Below are positions 23,053-32,700 of a stretch of DNA of 64,000 nt, piece after piece. The DNA comes from Edaphochlamys debaryana (taxonomy: Eukaryota; Chlorophyta; Chlorophyceae; Chlamydomonadales). The notes under the pieces are model-generated. The model was given only the letters and a program-made list of their open reading frames with translations, ran no database searches and had not been told where the DNA came from. Each line of letters begins with the position of its first letter. Position 1 is the stretch's first letter. Made by a program: the position numbers and the translations under genes. The DNA is taken from NCBI GenBank assembly GCA_016858145.1, contig JAEHOE010000015.1:620001-684000 (forward strand), read 5' to 3'.

Positions 23053-26000
23053 ATGGAGAGCGCCGGGGAAGCCAACGAGGCCGACAGCGTCGCTGCGCGG
23101 GATGCCCTGGTCTCGCCCCCGCGCGCGCTCCCGCCCGGAACTATGGAGTCAGCGCTCGGCAAGTTCAAGGCGGGCGCAGCGAGCTTTGACAGCCTCATCC
23201 GCGAGCTGGTCGCGGCCACGGAGGCCGAGCGTAAGGGCCTCGAGGAGCAGAGGCTCGCCCTCGAGGAGGAGCGTGCGTGCTGGGAGCTCGAACGGCAGCG
23301 GATGCAAACGGTCCTTTCAAGCGCGGAGCAGGTGCGGGGGCCTGTTTCCGGTGGTGACGGGGGAGAAGGGGAGAGGGGTAGGGGGCCTCAGGACCGTGTC
23401 ACGGGTCAAGCCCCCGGGCCTCCCAACCCACTATGGAGCGCCCCTGGCCTAGGAGCGCCCTCTCACCGTGTCAGCGCGCACTCTCGACAGAGAGGGGCTT
23501 GCAAGGCATAGCACGCCGGGGGGCCTGGCCAGATGATGGCAATGGTCCATATGCATGGCCCGGGCTGGGCTGCAGGCACCAGCAGTGGCCGTGATGTGGT
23601 GTAGCACTGCGCGGCACGAGTGGGGCCCCGCCTCCCTTTTCCGGGGCCATCACAACGCCTGCGCCGTGCATACTACCCCTACCGCGCGCCGCCTGTAGGC
23701 CGGGTGCGGCTGCCTTCTCCGCTAATCTCCCAATCTCCACCTCTCCGTTGCCCGAGGGGCCGCGCCTCCCTTATTACGAGGGCAGGGCGGGTGATGGGGG
23801 ACCTAGTTGGCGCGAACCGACGTCCCTAGCCATTCGGCCCAGGCGGCGGCTAGCACCCGGGCTCGGGCCCCGCAGACCCCCACCTCCTGCAGACCCCCCG
23901 TACCCCCCTCCCTGGTTCCCTCCCTCGCCGCTCAGGTGACGCTGAACGTGGGCGGTCTCAAATTCACCACGTCCGTCAACACGCTCCGCAACGCCCCCAA
24001 CCCCTCGCTCTTCACAGCCATGTTCAGGTGCGGCCCCTAGCGGCCAGCCCCGCACTGGGCCCAGCCCCCCCAGCTTCCTCTTGGTCCTCCCTCTTGGTCC
24101 TCCTACCCCTCCAACCCCGCACCTGCACCGCTGTCCCCCAGCCCACCTGCTCGCTGCCGCAGGGGCGTGCGCAGCCCCTAGCTGCCCAACACAGCCCTCA
24201 ACCCGACCCACATCCCCGCCGCCCCCTTCCCGCAACCCGCACGCATGTCCGCAGCGGGCGGCACAAGCTGACGAAGGACTCGGAGGGATGCTACTTCATT
24301 GACAGGGACGGCCGCCACTTCCACGACATACTCAACTAGTGAGCGCAGAAGCAGCACCCGCCGGCCTAAGGGGGTCTTCTTGGGGGCACAAAGGCCTTCG
24401 TCCGCTTTCCGCATGCGGGACGAGGAGGGCTGCGGGGGGCTGGGAGCCTAGGCTGCCCATACTGGTAGGGTTTGGCTGCAGCGGGCTGCGCTGGCGAGGC
24501 AAGGCCGTGTGGGTTTCGAGCGGGAGCACCCCGGCGGTAGCACCCTCGTGGGGCGCCGTCTTGCCACAAAACACGTCACCTGTGCGCCCTCCGTGCGGCC
24601 CCGCAGCCTCCGGGACGGATCCTTCCACTTTCCGGGCCCCAGTGGGCCCGGCGCGGACCCGGCAGCCGCCTCCACCTCGGCAGCGGCGCCGGCGGGGCCC
24701 TTCGCTGGCGGCCCGGGCGGGTGGCCCGCCTACCCGCCCCCCATCGAGGTGCGACCCCCCGCCCGCCCCTGCCACGCGCTTTCGCCCTGAGGTTTCAACC
24801 TCTTTCCCAGGACGCAAACCCTCCGCCTCCGTCGTCACACTGTTCCTGTCCTAGTCTGCGCGCTGCATCGTTCGCCGTGTTACCAACCTCACGCTCTTTC
24901 AAGCCCCTACCTGCCCTGCCACACACCATCGCAGAAGTACCTGCTAGAGCTGCGGGCGGAGGCCAACTACTACGGTGGGGCGCGGCACTGAGGCAGACTG
25001 GGGGCTAGGGCGGACTGGTGTGGACTGGGGATGCTGGTGGCAGTTAGAAGCAGGCTGTCAGGGTGGACATGAGGGCAGCTGAGTAGGCTGTGGGCGCAAG
25101 GAGACGCTTTTCTGCTGTGCCCGTACCCACGCCTGCACGGCTCTCGCCCCGGGCTGCCTGCAGGCCTCACCGGACTCATGGCAGCGATCGACAGGTGCGT
25201 CCGTCCCGCACTCAACCGATTGAGGGGACACGCACAGGGATTGGCAAGGCGCGCGCATGGCTGTTCAACAGCCGGGGCTTCGCAGGCGCTCCAAGGTTTC
25301 GCTTCTGTTTCACCTGAACGGCTGTACTCCTGTTCCGCGGCCCGCCCCCTCCCCTCAGGTACCCCCACGGCCTGGTGCGGGTGGCGCGAGCAGCGGCGCT
25401 CAACACGGACGACTCGTGGATGTGGGTCGGGGGGGTGGGGGGGAGAGCGGGGAGGAGCGTCGTGGATGTGGGTCGGGGGCTGGGGTGGCGGCGTGGAGTG
25501 GCGGGGAGGAGGGCCGTGGATGTGGGTCGGTCCTTGGGGAGCGTCTCAGCCGAAAGGGATGTGGGTCGGGGAGTCGACAGGGAGGTCGCCCAGCTGGCAA
25601 ATGGCTTGGGTGCGATGAGGCTGCCTTGGGGCAGGGAGGGGCAACTTTGCCCATGGAGCTCGTTATTGGGACTGCTGGGATTGCTTCACATACTCCCACT
25701 GCGTACCCCGGGGCACCATCGCACCCTGTCTCCCTCATCCTCCCTCCATCTCCCCACTTCTTCCCTCCCCCCCCAGGTACGAGGACGGGCAGGACGAGGT
25801 GGTGATGGGCGTGGACAAGCCCGTGCAGCTACTGGGGGTGGGGCTGTGCGGCACGGAGGGGGGGCTTACGGTGGAGCTGGAGCTGTACGAGGTGGACCCA
25901 GAGGACTTCAGGTGGGGGTGGAAGGGGTGGCGGCGGGTGGGGACTGTGGTTTGGGGCCGTGGCAGGGCTGAGGATGGACTGGGGCGGGCGGTAGGTGGGG

Positions 26001-26980
26001 GTTGTGGTTTGGGGTTGTGGCGGGGCTGAGGAGGCGAGTTGCAGCTTGGAGAGGGTGGGGTGGGGGAGGGATCTGTCACGTTCAGGGGGTTCGCGAGGTG
26101 TAGGCAGCGGGGAGGCGAGGGGAGATGGGGACGGCCGGGGGCGAAAGCTGGAGGAGGGAGTGGGGAGAGAAGGCGAGGCCTGGGCTGCGGGAGGAAGAGG
26201 ACGCAGGGGCATGCACGTGCGCGGAAGGGGTTGGGCAGGCCGCCTCGTCCACACTTGCGGTGCCGGCAGTTGGCCGGCTCCTGACCGCCTCTCGCATGCC
26301 CTGATCTCCGCCTCCATGCCAGGCTCAGTGAGGCCCTCCGTCCAACACCCCCTTCCCCCCGCTTACCCTGCGCTTTCCCACCCGGCCCTCCCTCCCTCCC
26401 GTCCCGCCCCCCTCCAGCCGCGAGCTGGCCACGTGCGCCAGCTGCGCCCAGTCCTTCACCAAGGCGGACGGCACCATTCTGCGCCTCATGCTGCCGGACC
26501 CAGTCACCCTGCTGCCGGGTGGGTGCCGGGGGAGGGCGGGGCCGGGGCGGGCACGGGCAGGCTCAGGTTGGCAGCACGTCAGCCCATGACGGTCCGCCCA
26601 TGTTTTGAACACACGTTCTCTATTAAACATGCCCCCCATTTCATGGGCTCTGCGCTTCCTGATCGTCTGCCCCCCGCCGTGCGCGTCGGGCTCGCCGGTC
26701 GCTGCCTTACTCCTCTCTCGTTTGTCCACTTTCCAAGCACTCCCCCTCCATGTACCCTTCCCTCCACTCACCCCCAACCCCCCTAACCCCACGTGCGCCC
26801 CCAGGCAAGACCTACATGCTATCGGCCCTGATCAAGGGCGCCGAGAGCTACTGCTGCGAGGAGTGCCTGGAGACCGTGATCGCGGGCGGCGTGACGGTGC
26901 ACTTCCACCCCTGGGAGTCGCCCAACGGCACCTCCGAGCACCGCGGCCAGTTCCCGGAGCTCTACATCCGGGTGGTGTGA
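23053..26980 (+). CDS. KCTD-like T1/BTB domain fused to PHR domain
   Basis: Ten exons join in phase: 23053-23331, 23936-24027, 24255-24338, 24607-24748, 24935-24974, 25164-25194, 25359-25421, 25777-25911, 26418-26518 and 26805-26980, giving 380 residues. Residues 45-93 form an acidic/basic coiled coil (EAERKGLEEQRLALEEERA). Residues 94 to about 240 are a T1/KCTD-type BTB domain: the hallmark LNVGGLKFTTS, then DRDGRHFHDILNYLRDG, a Pro/Ala/Gly-rich loop of about 45 residues, and YLLELRAEANYYGL. Residues about 250-380 are a PHR domain: GVDKPVQLLGVGLCG, VELELYEVD, LLPGKTYMLSALIKG and SPNGTSEHRGQFPELYI. BTB proteins commonly act as CUL3 adaptors and PHR domains bind substrates, so a ubiquitin-ligase adaptor is inferred. 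An out-of-frame ATG lies just upstream at 23045. Confidence 0.87.
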
Positions 26981-27802
26981 GGCAGGGTCAGCTTTGGTAC
27001 GGGCACAGAGGGCTTGGTGTGAGGCGAACGTGCGTTGCAAGCGAGTGCACACGAGGGCACGGCCTTGACTACCGGTACCGGTGGCCTGCTGGCAGCGGGT
27101 GGCGTGAGGCGCCAGGGGGGGCGGGGGCTCAAGCGGGGTTTGGGGTGGCGTGGAGGGGTTCGGGGTTGGGTTCGGGGTGGGGTGGGGTGGCAGCGGGTCC
27201 AGCTGGAAAGCTGGCGAGAAGGAGGAGCGTGTGTTGAGCTGGGGCTGGAACGGAAGGAATGAGCTTGGGCGGCTGGCGCCAGCCGCATTATGTGAGGGCG
27301 GCGGCGGCAGCGGTGCGAGGAAGCGGCAGTGGCCGCGCGTTCGGCAGAGGCCGGCAGCGCTTGCCGGACGGGGCTTGGAGGGTGGGGCCTGGATGTCCCG
27401 GTAGGGGGCGTGGGCTGACGAGGTAAGTGCCTTGAAACCCCTGGCCGGGAAGGGGGTAGAAGACATCAACGAAGCCGGGAAGGGGGCGCAGGCGGCTAGC
27501 GGGCGCTACCCGCTGGGAGGAGGCAGCAGGAATACACGCTCGCGCCGCACGGGGAACTGCAAGCGGGTGCGGCGCAGGCTGTGGTGCGGCTTGCGAGGGC
27601 AAGCACGTACAAAGGCAGTAGCGACGCTTGAAGCGGGCCCTGTCGGAATAGACTTGAGCATGCTCTTCGAGGGCAACCCGGATCGTGTGCTGGCATGAGT
27701 TACGAAGAGGCAGACTGCGCAGGCTCTGACGAGCAATGGTGTAAGAATTGCATAAGCAATGGCCCATCTGGCGCTGAGGGGAGCTGGACGCACGCCGTAC
27801 CT
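26981..27802. other. 3' UTR of T1-PHR gene and intergenic
   Basis: Between the T1-PHR stop codon and the left edge of repeat copy A. No coding frame is convincing. G-rich purine stretches occur at 27115-27190, and the TGTAA signal lies near the right end. Confidence 0.5.
27740..27744 (+). terminator. Putative polyadenylation signal TGTAA
   Basis: A TGTAA motif about 760 bp downstream of the stop at 26980, just before repeat copy A begins. The assignment rests on motif and position only. Confidence 0.4.
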
Positions 27803-27866
27803 GGCGGCCACGAAGGCGGCGAAGAGACGGTACCTAACTTGCGGGCTTCGGCGGCGGGCTTCTAAA

Positions 27867-28205
27867 CAGTGTTGCTATCTTCCGTGGCGAGGGTTTCGAA
27901 AATCCCAGATCTTTTCCGGTCGGCTGGGCCAAAGTGTTCGTTGGCGGACAGATCTTTTTGCGCCCGTATGGATCAAATGTTACGTGCAGGACCCCGTTGA
28001 GGTGGGGTTCGTGGCTGTTGCGGAGCCTGTCCCGCCCAGACCCCCATGCGCCCGTCACACCCCTGCATTTGGCGGCCAGCGCATTGTGGCACCTTGTGGC
28101 ATGCAGTCTTTCACTGAACCCTCAGCAGTCCCCAAGGACGCCCGCCTAGAAAAGTTCGGAGCAACGTAAACTTTTTCGTGAAATCTAAACAAGATAGCAA
28201 CACTG
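27867..28205. mobile_element. Non-autonomous hAT-like MITE
   Basis: A 339-bp element with perfect 15-bp terminal inverted repeats: CAGTGTTGCTATCTT at 27867-27881 and its reverse complement at 28191-28205. It is flanked by 8-bp target duplications, CTTCTAAA (27859-27866) and CTTCTGAA (28206-28213), matching at 7 of 8 bases. It encodes no transposase. A CAG-starting terminus with an 8-bp duplication is the hAT signature. Repeat copy B retains an unoccupied site at about 31376-31392. The interior is more AT-rich than its surroundings. Confidence 0.88.
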
Positions 28206-29110
28206 CTTCTGAATCTCCGTAAGCTGGCAGAGGATGTGTCTACGAGCGGGCTCAGTTGCGAGTGGTCTTCTATCGGAATGCCTGGGCCCAGGGCCAAGGC
28301 CTGGGGCCCTGGGCGAAGGCGCCATGACGCGCGAGCGTGCCGATCCCGAAACACACCGAGCCTCCCCGGCCCCGCACTTCCCCCAGGACAGACAAGTCAG
28401 TTAGAGAACACGCGCAAACTTTGGTTGTGAAGGCATTCGCAGCCCCCCACCTTCCCTTGCACAGCTGGGGTGCGCCGCTCAAGCAGGGGTCGGGCATCTT
28501 CGGCATCATGGCACCTTGCGTGCGTGTGCCGTCACGCGCAGAGGGTCAAAGTGACTGCTCAAGGGGTGTTGGTGCACGGGTCCACGGAGGGCGGGTCATC
28601 CCTCCTGTGCCGACCTGTGCCCTCGCTGCACGTCCGACTCCCCGCCTCCCAACCCTTCCCCACAACAACGCGCCGTCCCTGCCCCACGGCCCAGCTCCGC
28701 CCCACGGCTCAGTCCATCCATCGATACCAATGGGGTGGGCACGGTCCTGACTCCCGCTTGGAGCATGCCAGCCTTGCTTGCAGAGGGACCAACTCGGCTA
28801 GCGGCGCTGAGAGCAGCTGCCCCCTGCTGCCCGTACCTGGCTCCTCTCCGCTCCTCCTGGCCCACCCAACGTCATACCCCGTCTCCCCGAGGACTTCCCC
28901 CATTCTCCTCTCAACAGGCACTCCCCCCGTGTGTGGGGGTGCGGCACGCTTAATGCACAGGGTCGTGACCGCACAAACGGGGCCTGCAGGGGTGTTGCGC
29001 GACAGGGCATGTCGTGCAAGGCTTCATGCCCGCTGCAGGACCCCTTGTCCCCGCATACCCACCGCACCTGACAGGCTGACACTCCCTGACTGCACTGTAG
29101 ATTAACCAAG

Positions 29111-29281
29111 ATGCAGAAAATCAAGGAAGGGTTCGCGGACATCACGCAGGGCGTCAAGGAAAGGCTCAATATTGGCGCGCCTAAGTATGCGGACAACTTG
29201 CTTGGCGCCAGTCTGCAGGACCAGTGTCGCCAGGCGACGGCCGAGGACCTGGTGGCGCCCAGCGAGGAGCTGAACTCCCAG
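29111..29281 (+). pseudogene. Stranded first exon of VHS-GAT gene
   Basis: A 57-codon open exon almost identical to exon 1 of the complete gene at 32440-32610, with the same ATG context, the same GC-type donor (CAG|GCAAGA) and about 1.1 kb of the same upstream DNA. Downstream exons are absent: similarity stops near 29371 and nothing VHS-like follows. It could be transcribed from a duplicated promoter but cannot make a VHS-GAT protein. It has Glu in the ATAEDLV motif where the complete gene has Lys; Glu or Asp is usual in VHS domains. Confidence 0.9.
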
Positions 29282-29371
29282 GCAAGATGGGTTTCGCCCA
29301 TGACGCTCCGCAGGGCACGCGCATGCCTCCCCAGCTTGCCACGTAGTGCAACGTGTGATCTGCAAGCACTT

Positions 29372-30548
29372 GGGAGGTGCATAGGTGGAGCATGGGCCGA
29401 TGGAAAGCGGGGGGAGGGGGCAGGGGAGGGCCTGGACAGGAGGCGTAGTGGGAGGCCTGAGAGGGTCGGTCACGGAAGGTAGGGATGCGGGCGGAGGCAG
29501 GGGTGCAGGCAGGGGCTTCGTACAATGGAAGCAGGGCGGAGGGCAGCGTGTGAGGGACTGAGGGTTGAGGGCATGCTCGGAGCGGCGCTGGACAGGATCC
29601 CATACGGCATGGACTGCAGGTTCGCAGGCTGAAGGTGGGACAGGCCAACAGCCCTGTAGGCTGGGAGCCCTGATCCTATGCAGGGGCTTGTTAGGAAGAG
29701 GGCAGGGCCGTCCCTACCCGGGTTTATGCTCCGCCAACACAAGGTGGCTGGTCTGCCGACAAGAGTAACGTACAGGCAGGCTGCCAAGGCTCTGAAGCTG
29801 AATGCTGCACAAGTATCGACAGGGCTGGCTGCACATCAATCTGGTCTGCCGAGCAATGTACAGCCACCGTTGTGAGAGACCGTCTAGCCGCAGAAGCCAG
29901 CTCCGTGGCTGTATCGGGCAGCCCACGCACGGCACGCAGGCGCTTGACTGGCACGGCGATAGAACCATCTCCTTGGCTGTAACATGGCAACACTGCGCTC
30001 CCATCAGCCACCCAAGCTGGCGCAGGAAGCGCCTCTGTCCTCGGACCCGCATCCGAACACCGCAGCAACCAGCACACAGTGCAGGCCTTCATATGAACAA
30101 AACACGTACTGCGTTGCGGCAGATACCCAAACCAACAAGCCACCCGGGCCATCCGAAGGCTTCAAAGCAAGCACGCTCTGCCACAACAAGTGTCTTCGCC
30201 GGCCATGAGGCATGTCATCCGCCCCCATCCGCCTCTAACCGCCTACGTCAACAGCCCACATCAGTTCCCCCGCCAGCTCAGCACCCACCCCTGGCAAGCA
30301 GTCCCGGCCAGGGCCCTTTGCTCCACCCCTCGCCACCACCATCCCTTCAAGCCGCAGACTCGTGAACCCTGAACCCAGCACCTCACCGGCGCCGCTGTCC
30401 TCCACCTCCTCCGTTAGCTCCACAGCCGCTTGCTGCCCCGCCGTGCCCAGCATGCTTGCTCCCTCCACGGCTGCCCAACCCCGTCGCCTCCTGCAGCTCC
30501 CTCCGCGGCCCCCAAGCCCCGCCGCCGGCCTCCCCAGCACCACGGCGC
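29372..30548. other. Interval between repeat copy A and eIF6
   Basis: No gene is supported. It should include the eIF6 3' UTR. No poly(T) remnant or target duplication that would betray a retrocopy was seen next to the eIF6 stop codon. Confidence 0.5.
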
Positions 30549-31286
30549 TTATGCCATGGTGTCGATGAGGCTGGCGCGCAGGTCGTTGACGATGTTCATG
30601 GGCTGGGCGTCGCGGAGTTTGAACACCGACTCGATAACCGACAGCTCGGTGGACGTCGTGTCTAACCCGCAGAAGGCCGCCCAGTCGTTGGCTACTAGCC
30701 CGGCGCCGATGACGTCGCTGCCGCGGTTCACGGTGCCCGCGACGAGGGGGATCTGCAGGAGGCTGGACAGCTCGTCGAGGTCCTCGATGGACGTCTTGGG
30801 GTGGACCAGGCCGCCCTGGTTCGTGAAGGCGCAGTAGCTCCCCACGAGCACGTTCCCCGCCACCGTCTGTCGGAACACCTCCACGCCCAGCACATCCGCC
30901 ACAATCTCCTCAGTCTCGCGGTCCACGTCCGGGTGTATGAGCGCCACGTAGTCGTTGCATGCGATGCAGTTCCCGAGAGCTGAGAGCCGCTCGTCAATGC
31001 GCTGCACAACCACCTCGTCCGGCAGGCAGTTGCGTATGTGCTGAAGCTCCTGGTCGGTGGTGGTGTTCGGGAGCAGCAGGCCGTTCCGGTTGCCCACCGT
31101 GAGGCGGCCGACCAGGCGCGTCCCCGCGACAGACGACTTGATGACCGGGATGTGGTCGTTCAGCTCAGCTTCAAACACGCTGTAGAAGTTCTCCGCTCCA
31201 CCGAGAGCGCAGATGCAGTAGGCGTTGGTCAGCTTGGCAAAGACCCCGACGTCGTTGTTGTTCTCAAACTGGCAGCGCGTCGCCAT
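30549..31286 (-). CDS. EIF6: Eukaryotic translation initiation factor 6 (eIF6), intronless
   Basis: Binds nascent 60S subunits in nucleolus and cytoplasm, supports 60S biogenesis and blocks premature joining with 40S until it is released. A single uninterrupted exon encodes 245 residues, the same length as animal eIF6. The five-fold pseudo-symmetric repeats are complete. Landmarks include [91 protein letters not shown] and [18 protein letters not shown] 31284-31286 follows a stop-containing leader. The absence of introns is striking next to genes with 6-13 exons. It shares a 1.15-kb divergent interval with the VHS-GAT gene. Confidence 0.97.
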   Translation of the reverse strand: MATRCQFENNNDVGVFAKLTNAYCICALGGAENFYSVFEAELNDHIPVIKSSVAGTRLVGRLTVGNRNGLLLPNTTTDQELQHIRNCLPDEVVVQRIDERLSALGNCIACNDYVALIHPDVDRETEEIVADVLGVEVFRQTVAGNVLVGSYCAFTNQGGLVHPKTSIEDLDELSSLLQIPLVAGTVNRGSDVIGAGLVANDWAAFCGLDTTSTELSVIESVFKLRDAQPMNIVNDLRASLIDTMA

Positions 31287-32439
31287 GGCTGCAGTGGCAC
31301 TTGGCGGCGGAGGCTGCGAGGGCGGCCACGAAGGCGGCGAAGAGACGGTACCTAAATTGCGGGCTTCGGCGGCGGGCTTCTAGGTCTCGGTAAGCTGGCA
31401 GGGGATGTGTTTACGAGCGGTCTCAGTTGCGAGTGGTCTTCTATCGGAATGCCTGGGCCCAGGGCCAAGGCCTGGACGAAGGCGCCATGACGTCGCGCGG
31501 CGTGCCGATCCCGCACTTCCCAAACACACCCGCCCGACGCTGAGCCTCCCCCGGCCCCCGGGGGCCCGAATTCTTCCCCTGCCTCACACCTCCATCGCCA
31601 GCACCGGCCCCTGCCTGACAGTGCGACGATTGCACTGGTCCCTAGGGGAGAACCCGGAGGAACCCGGAGGAGCCCGACCTCCCCGGCCCCGCCCCGTTGT
31701 CTATAATAACCCCGCACTTCCCCCAGGACAGACAAGTCTGTAAGAGAACACGCATCAACTTTGGTTGTGAAGGCATTCGCAGCCCCCCACCTTCGCTTTC
31801 ACAGCTGGGGTGCGCCGCTGGAGGGCCCCGCATCCTAGAATTGCTCGGCACCATGGCACATTGCGCGCGTGTGCCATCACGCGCAGAGGGACAAAGTGAC
31901 TGCTCAAGGGGTGTTGGTGCACGGGTCCACGGAGGGTGGGTCATCCCTCCTATGCCGACCTGTGCCCGCGCTGGACGTCCGACTCCCCGCCTCCCAACCC
32001 TTCCCAACGCGCCGTCCCTGCTCCACGGCCCAGCTCCGCCCCACGGCCCAGTCCATCCATCGACACCAATGGAGTGGGCACGGTTCTGACTCCCGCTTGG
32101 TGCATGCCAGCCTTGCTTGCAGAGGGACCAACTCGGCTAGCGGCGCTGGGAGCAGCTGCCCCCTGCTGCCCGTACCTGGCTCCTCTCGGCTCCTCCTCGC
32201 CCACCCAACGTCATACCCCGTCTCCCCGAGGACTTCCCCCGTTCTCCTCTCAATAGGCACTCCCCCCGTGTGGGGTGGTGCGGCACGCTTAATGCACAGG
32301 GTCGTGACCGCACACACGGGGCCTGCAGGGGTGTTGCGCGACAGGGCATGTCGTGCAAGGGTTCATGCCCGCTGCAGGACCCTTGTCCCGCACACCAACC
32401 GCACCTGACACTTCCTGACTGCACTGTAGAATAACCAAG
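31287..32439. promoter_or_regulatory. Divergent promoter interval, eIF6 / VHS-GAT
   Basis: This 1153-bp interval between two outward-facing ATGs is almost wholly inside repeat copy B, so the same sequence also sits upstream of the stranded exon at 29111. It contains the 23-bp dispersed word at 31690-31712 and the empty MITE site near 31376-31392. No core promoter motif was recognised. Confidence 0.5.
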
Positions 32440-32700
32440 ATGCAGAAAATCAAGGAGGGGTTCGCGGACATCACGCAGGGCGTCAAGGAAAGGCTCAATA
32501 TTGGCGCCCCCAAGTATGCGGACAACTTGCTTGGCGCCAGTCTGCAGGACCAGTGTCGCCAGGCGACGGCCAAGGACCTGGTGGCGCCCAGCGAGGAGCT
32601 GAACTCCCAGGCAAGATGGGTTTCGCGCATGACGCTCCGCAGGCCACGCGCATGCCTGCCCAGCTTGTCACGTAGTGCAGTGCATGATCTACAAGCACTT
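31321..32700 (+). repeat. Segmental duplication, copy B (right)
   Basis: Direct partner of 27803-29371. It joins to the eIF6 leader about 35 bp upstream of the eIF6 ATG and ends about 90 bp inside VHS-GAT intron 1. Because its right end continues into the intact gene and its left end continues into eIF6, copy B is probably the source. It lacks the MITE but has additional DNA at about 31510-31712. Confidence 0.93.
31690..31712. repeat. 23-bp dispersed word, copy 2 (inverted)
   Basis: Reverse complement of 16157-16179 with one mismatch. It lies between short CCCCGC direct repeats and is missing from the matching place in repeat copy A, where CCCCGGCCCCGCACTTCC is continuous. That pattern fits a small insertion in copy B or a precise loss in copy A. 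Confidence 0.6.

Larger units (their letters stand above)
27803..29371 (+). repeat. Segmental duplication, copy A (left)
   Basis: Direct repeat of 31321-32700. Similarity starts at GGCGGCCACGAAGG and runs through the intergenic DNA, the ATG and the whole first exon of the VHS-GAT gene, then about 90 bp into its first intron, ending near CAAGCACTT. Long stretches are nearly identical (for example 28390-28470 against 31730-31810, and 28600-29280 against 31945-32610). Differences are a 339-bp MITE present only here and a block of roughly 150 bp present only in copy B (about 31510-31690). The eIF6 coding region is not duplicated. Confidence 0.93.

Noticed and set aside
27759..28169. Open frame crossing the left end of the MITE
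   Set aside because: It begins outside the element and runs through its terminal repeat. It has no transposase similarity and is absent from the equivalent empty site.
29111..29482. Copy A exon read as a complete 123-codon gene
   Set aside because: Codons after 29281 are former intron sequence. The duplicated complete gene shows the splice donor there.
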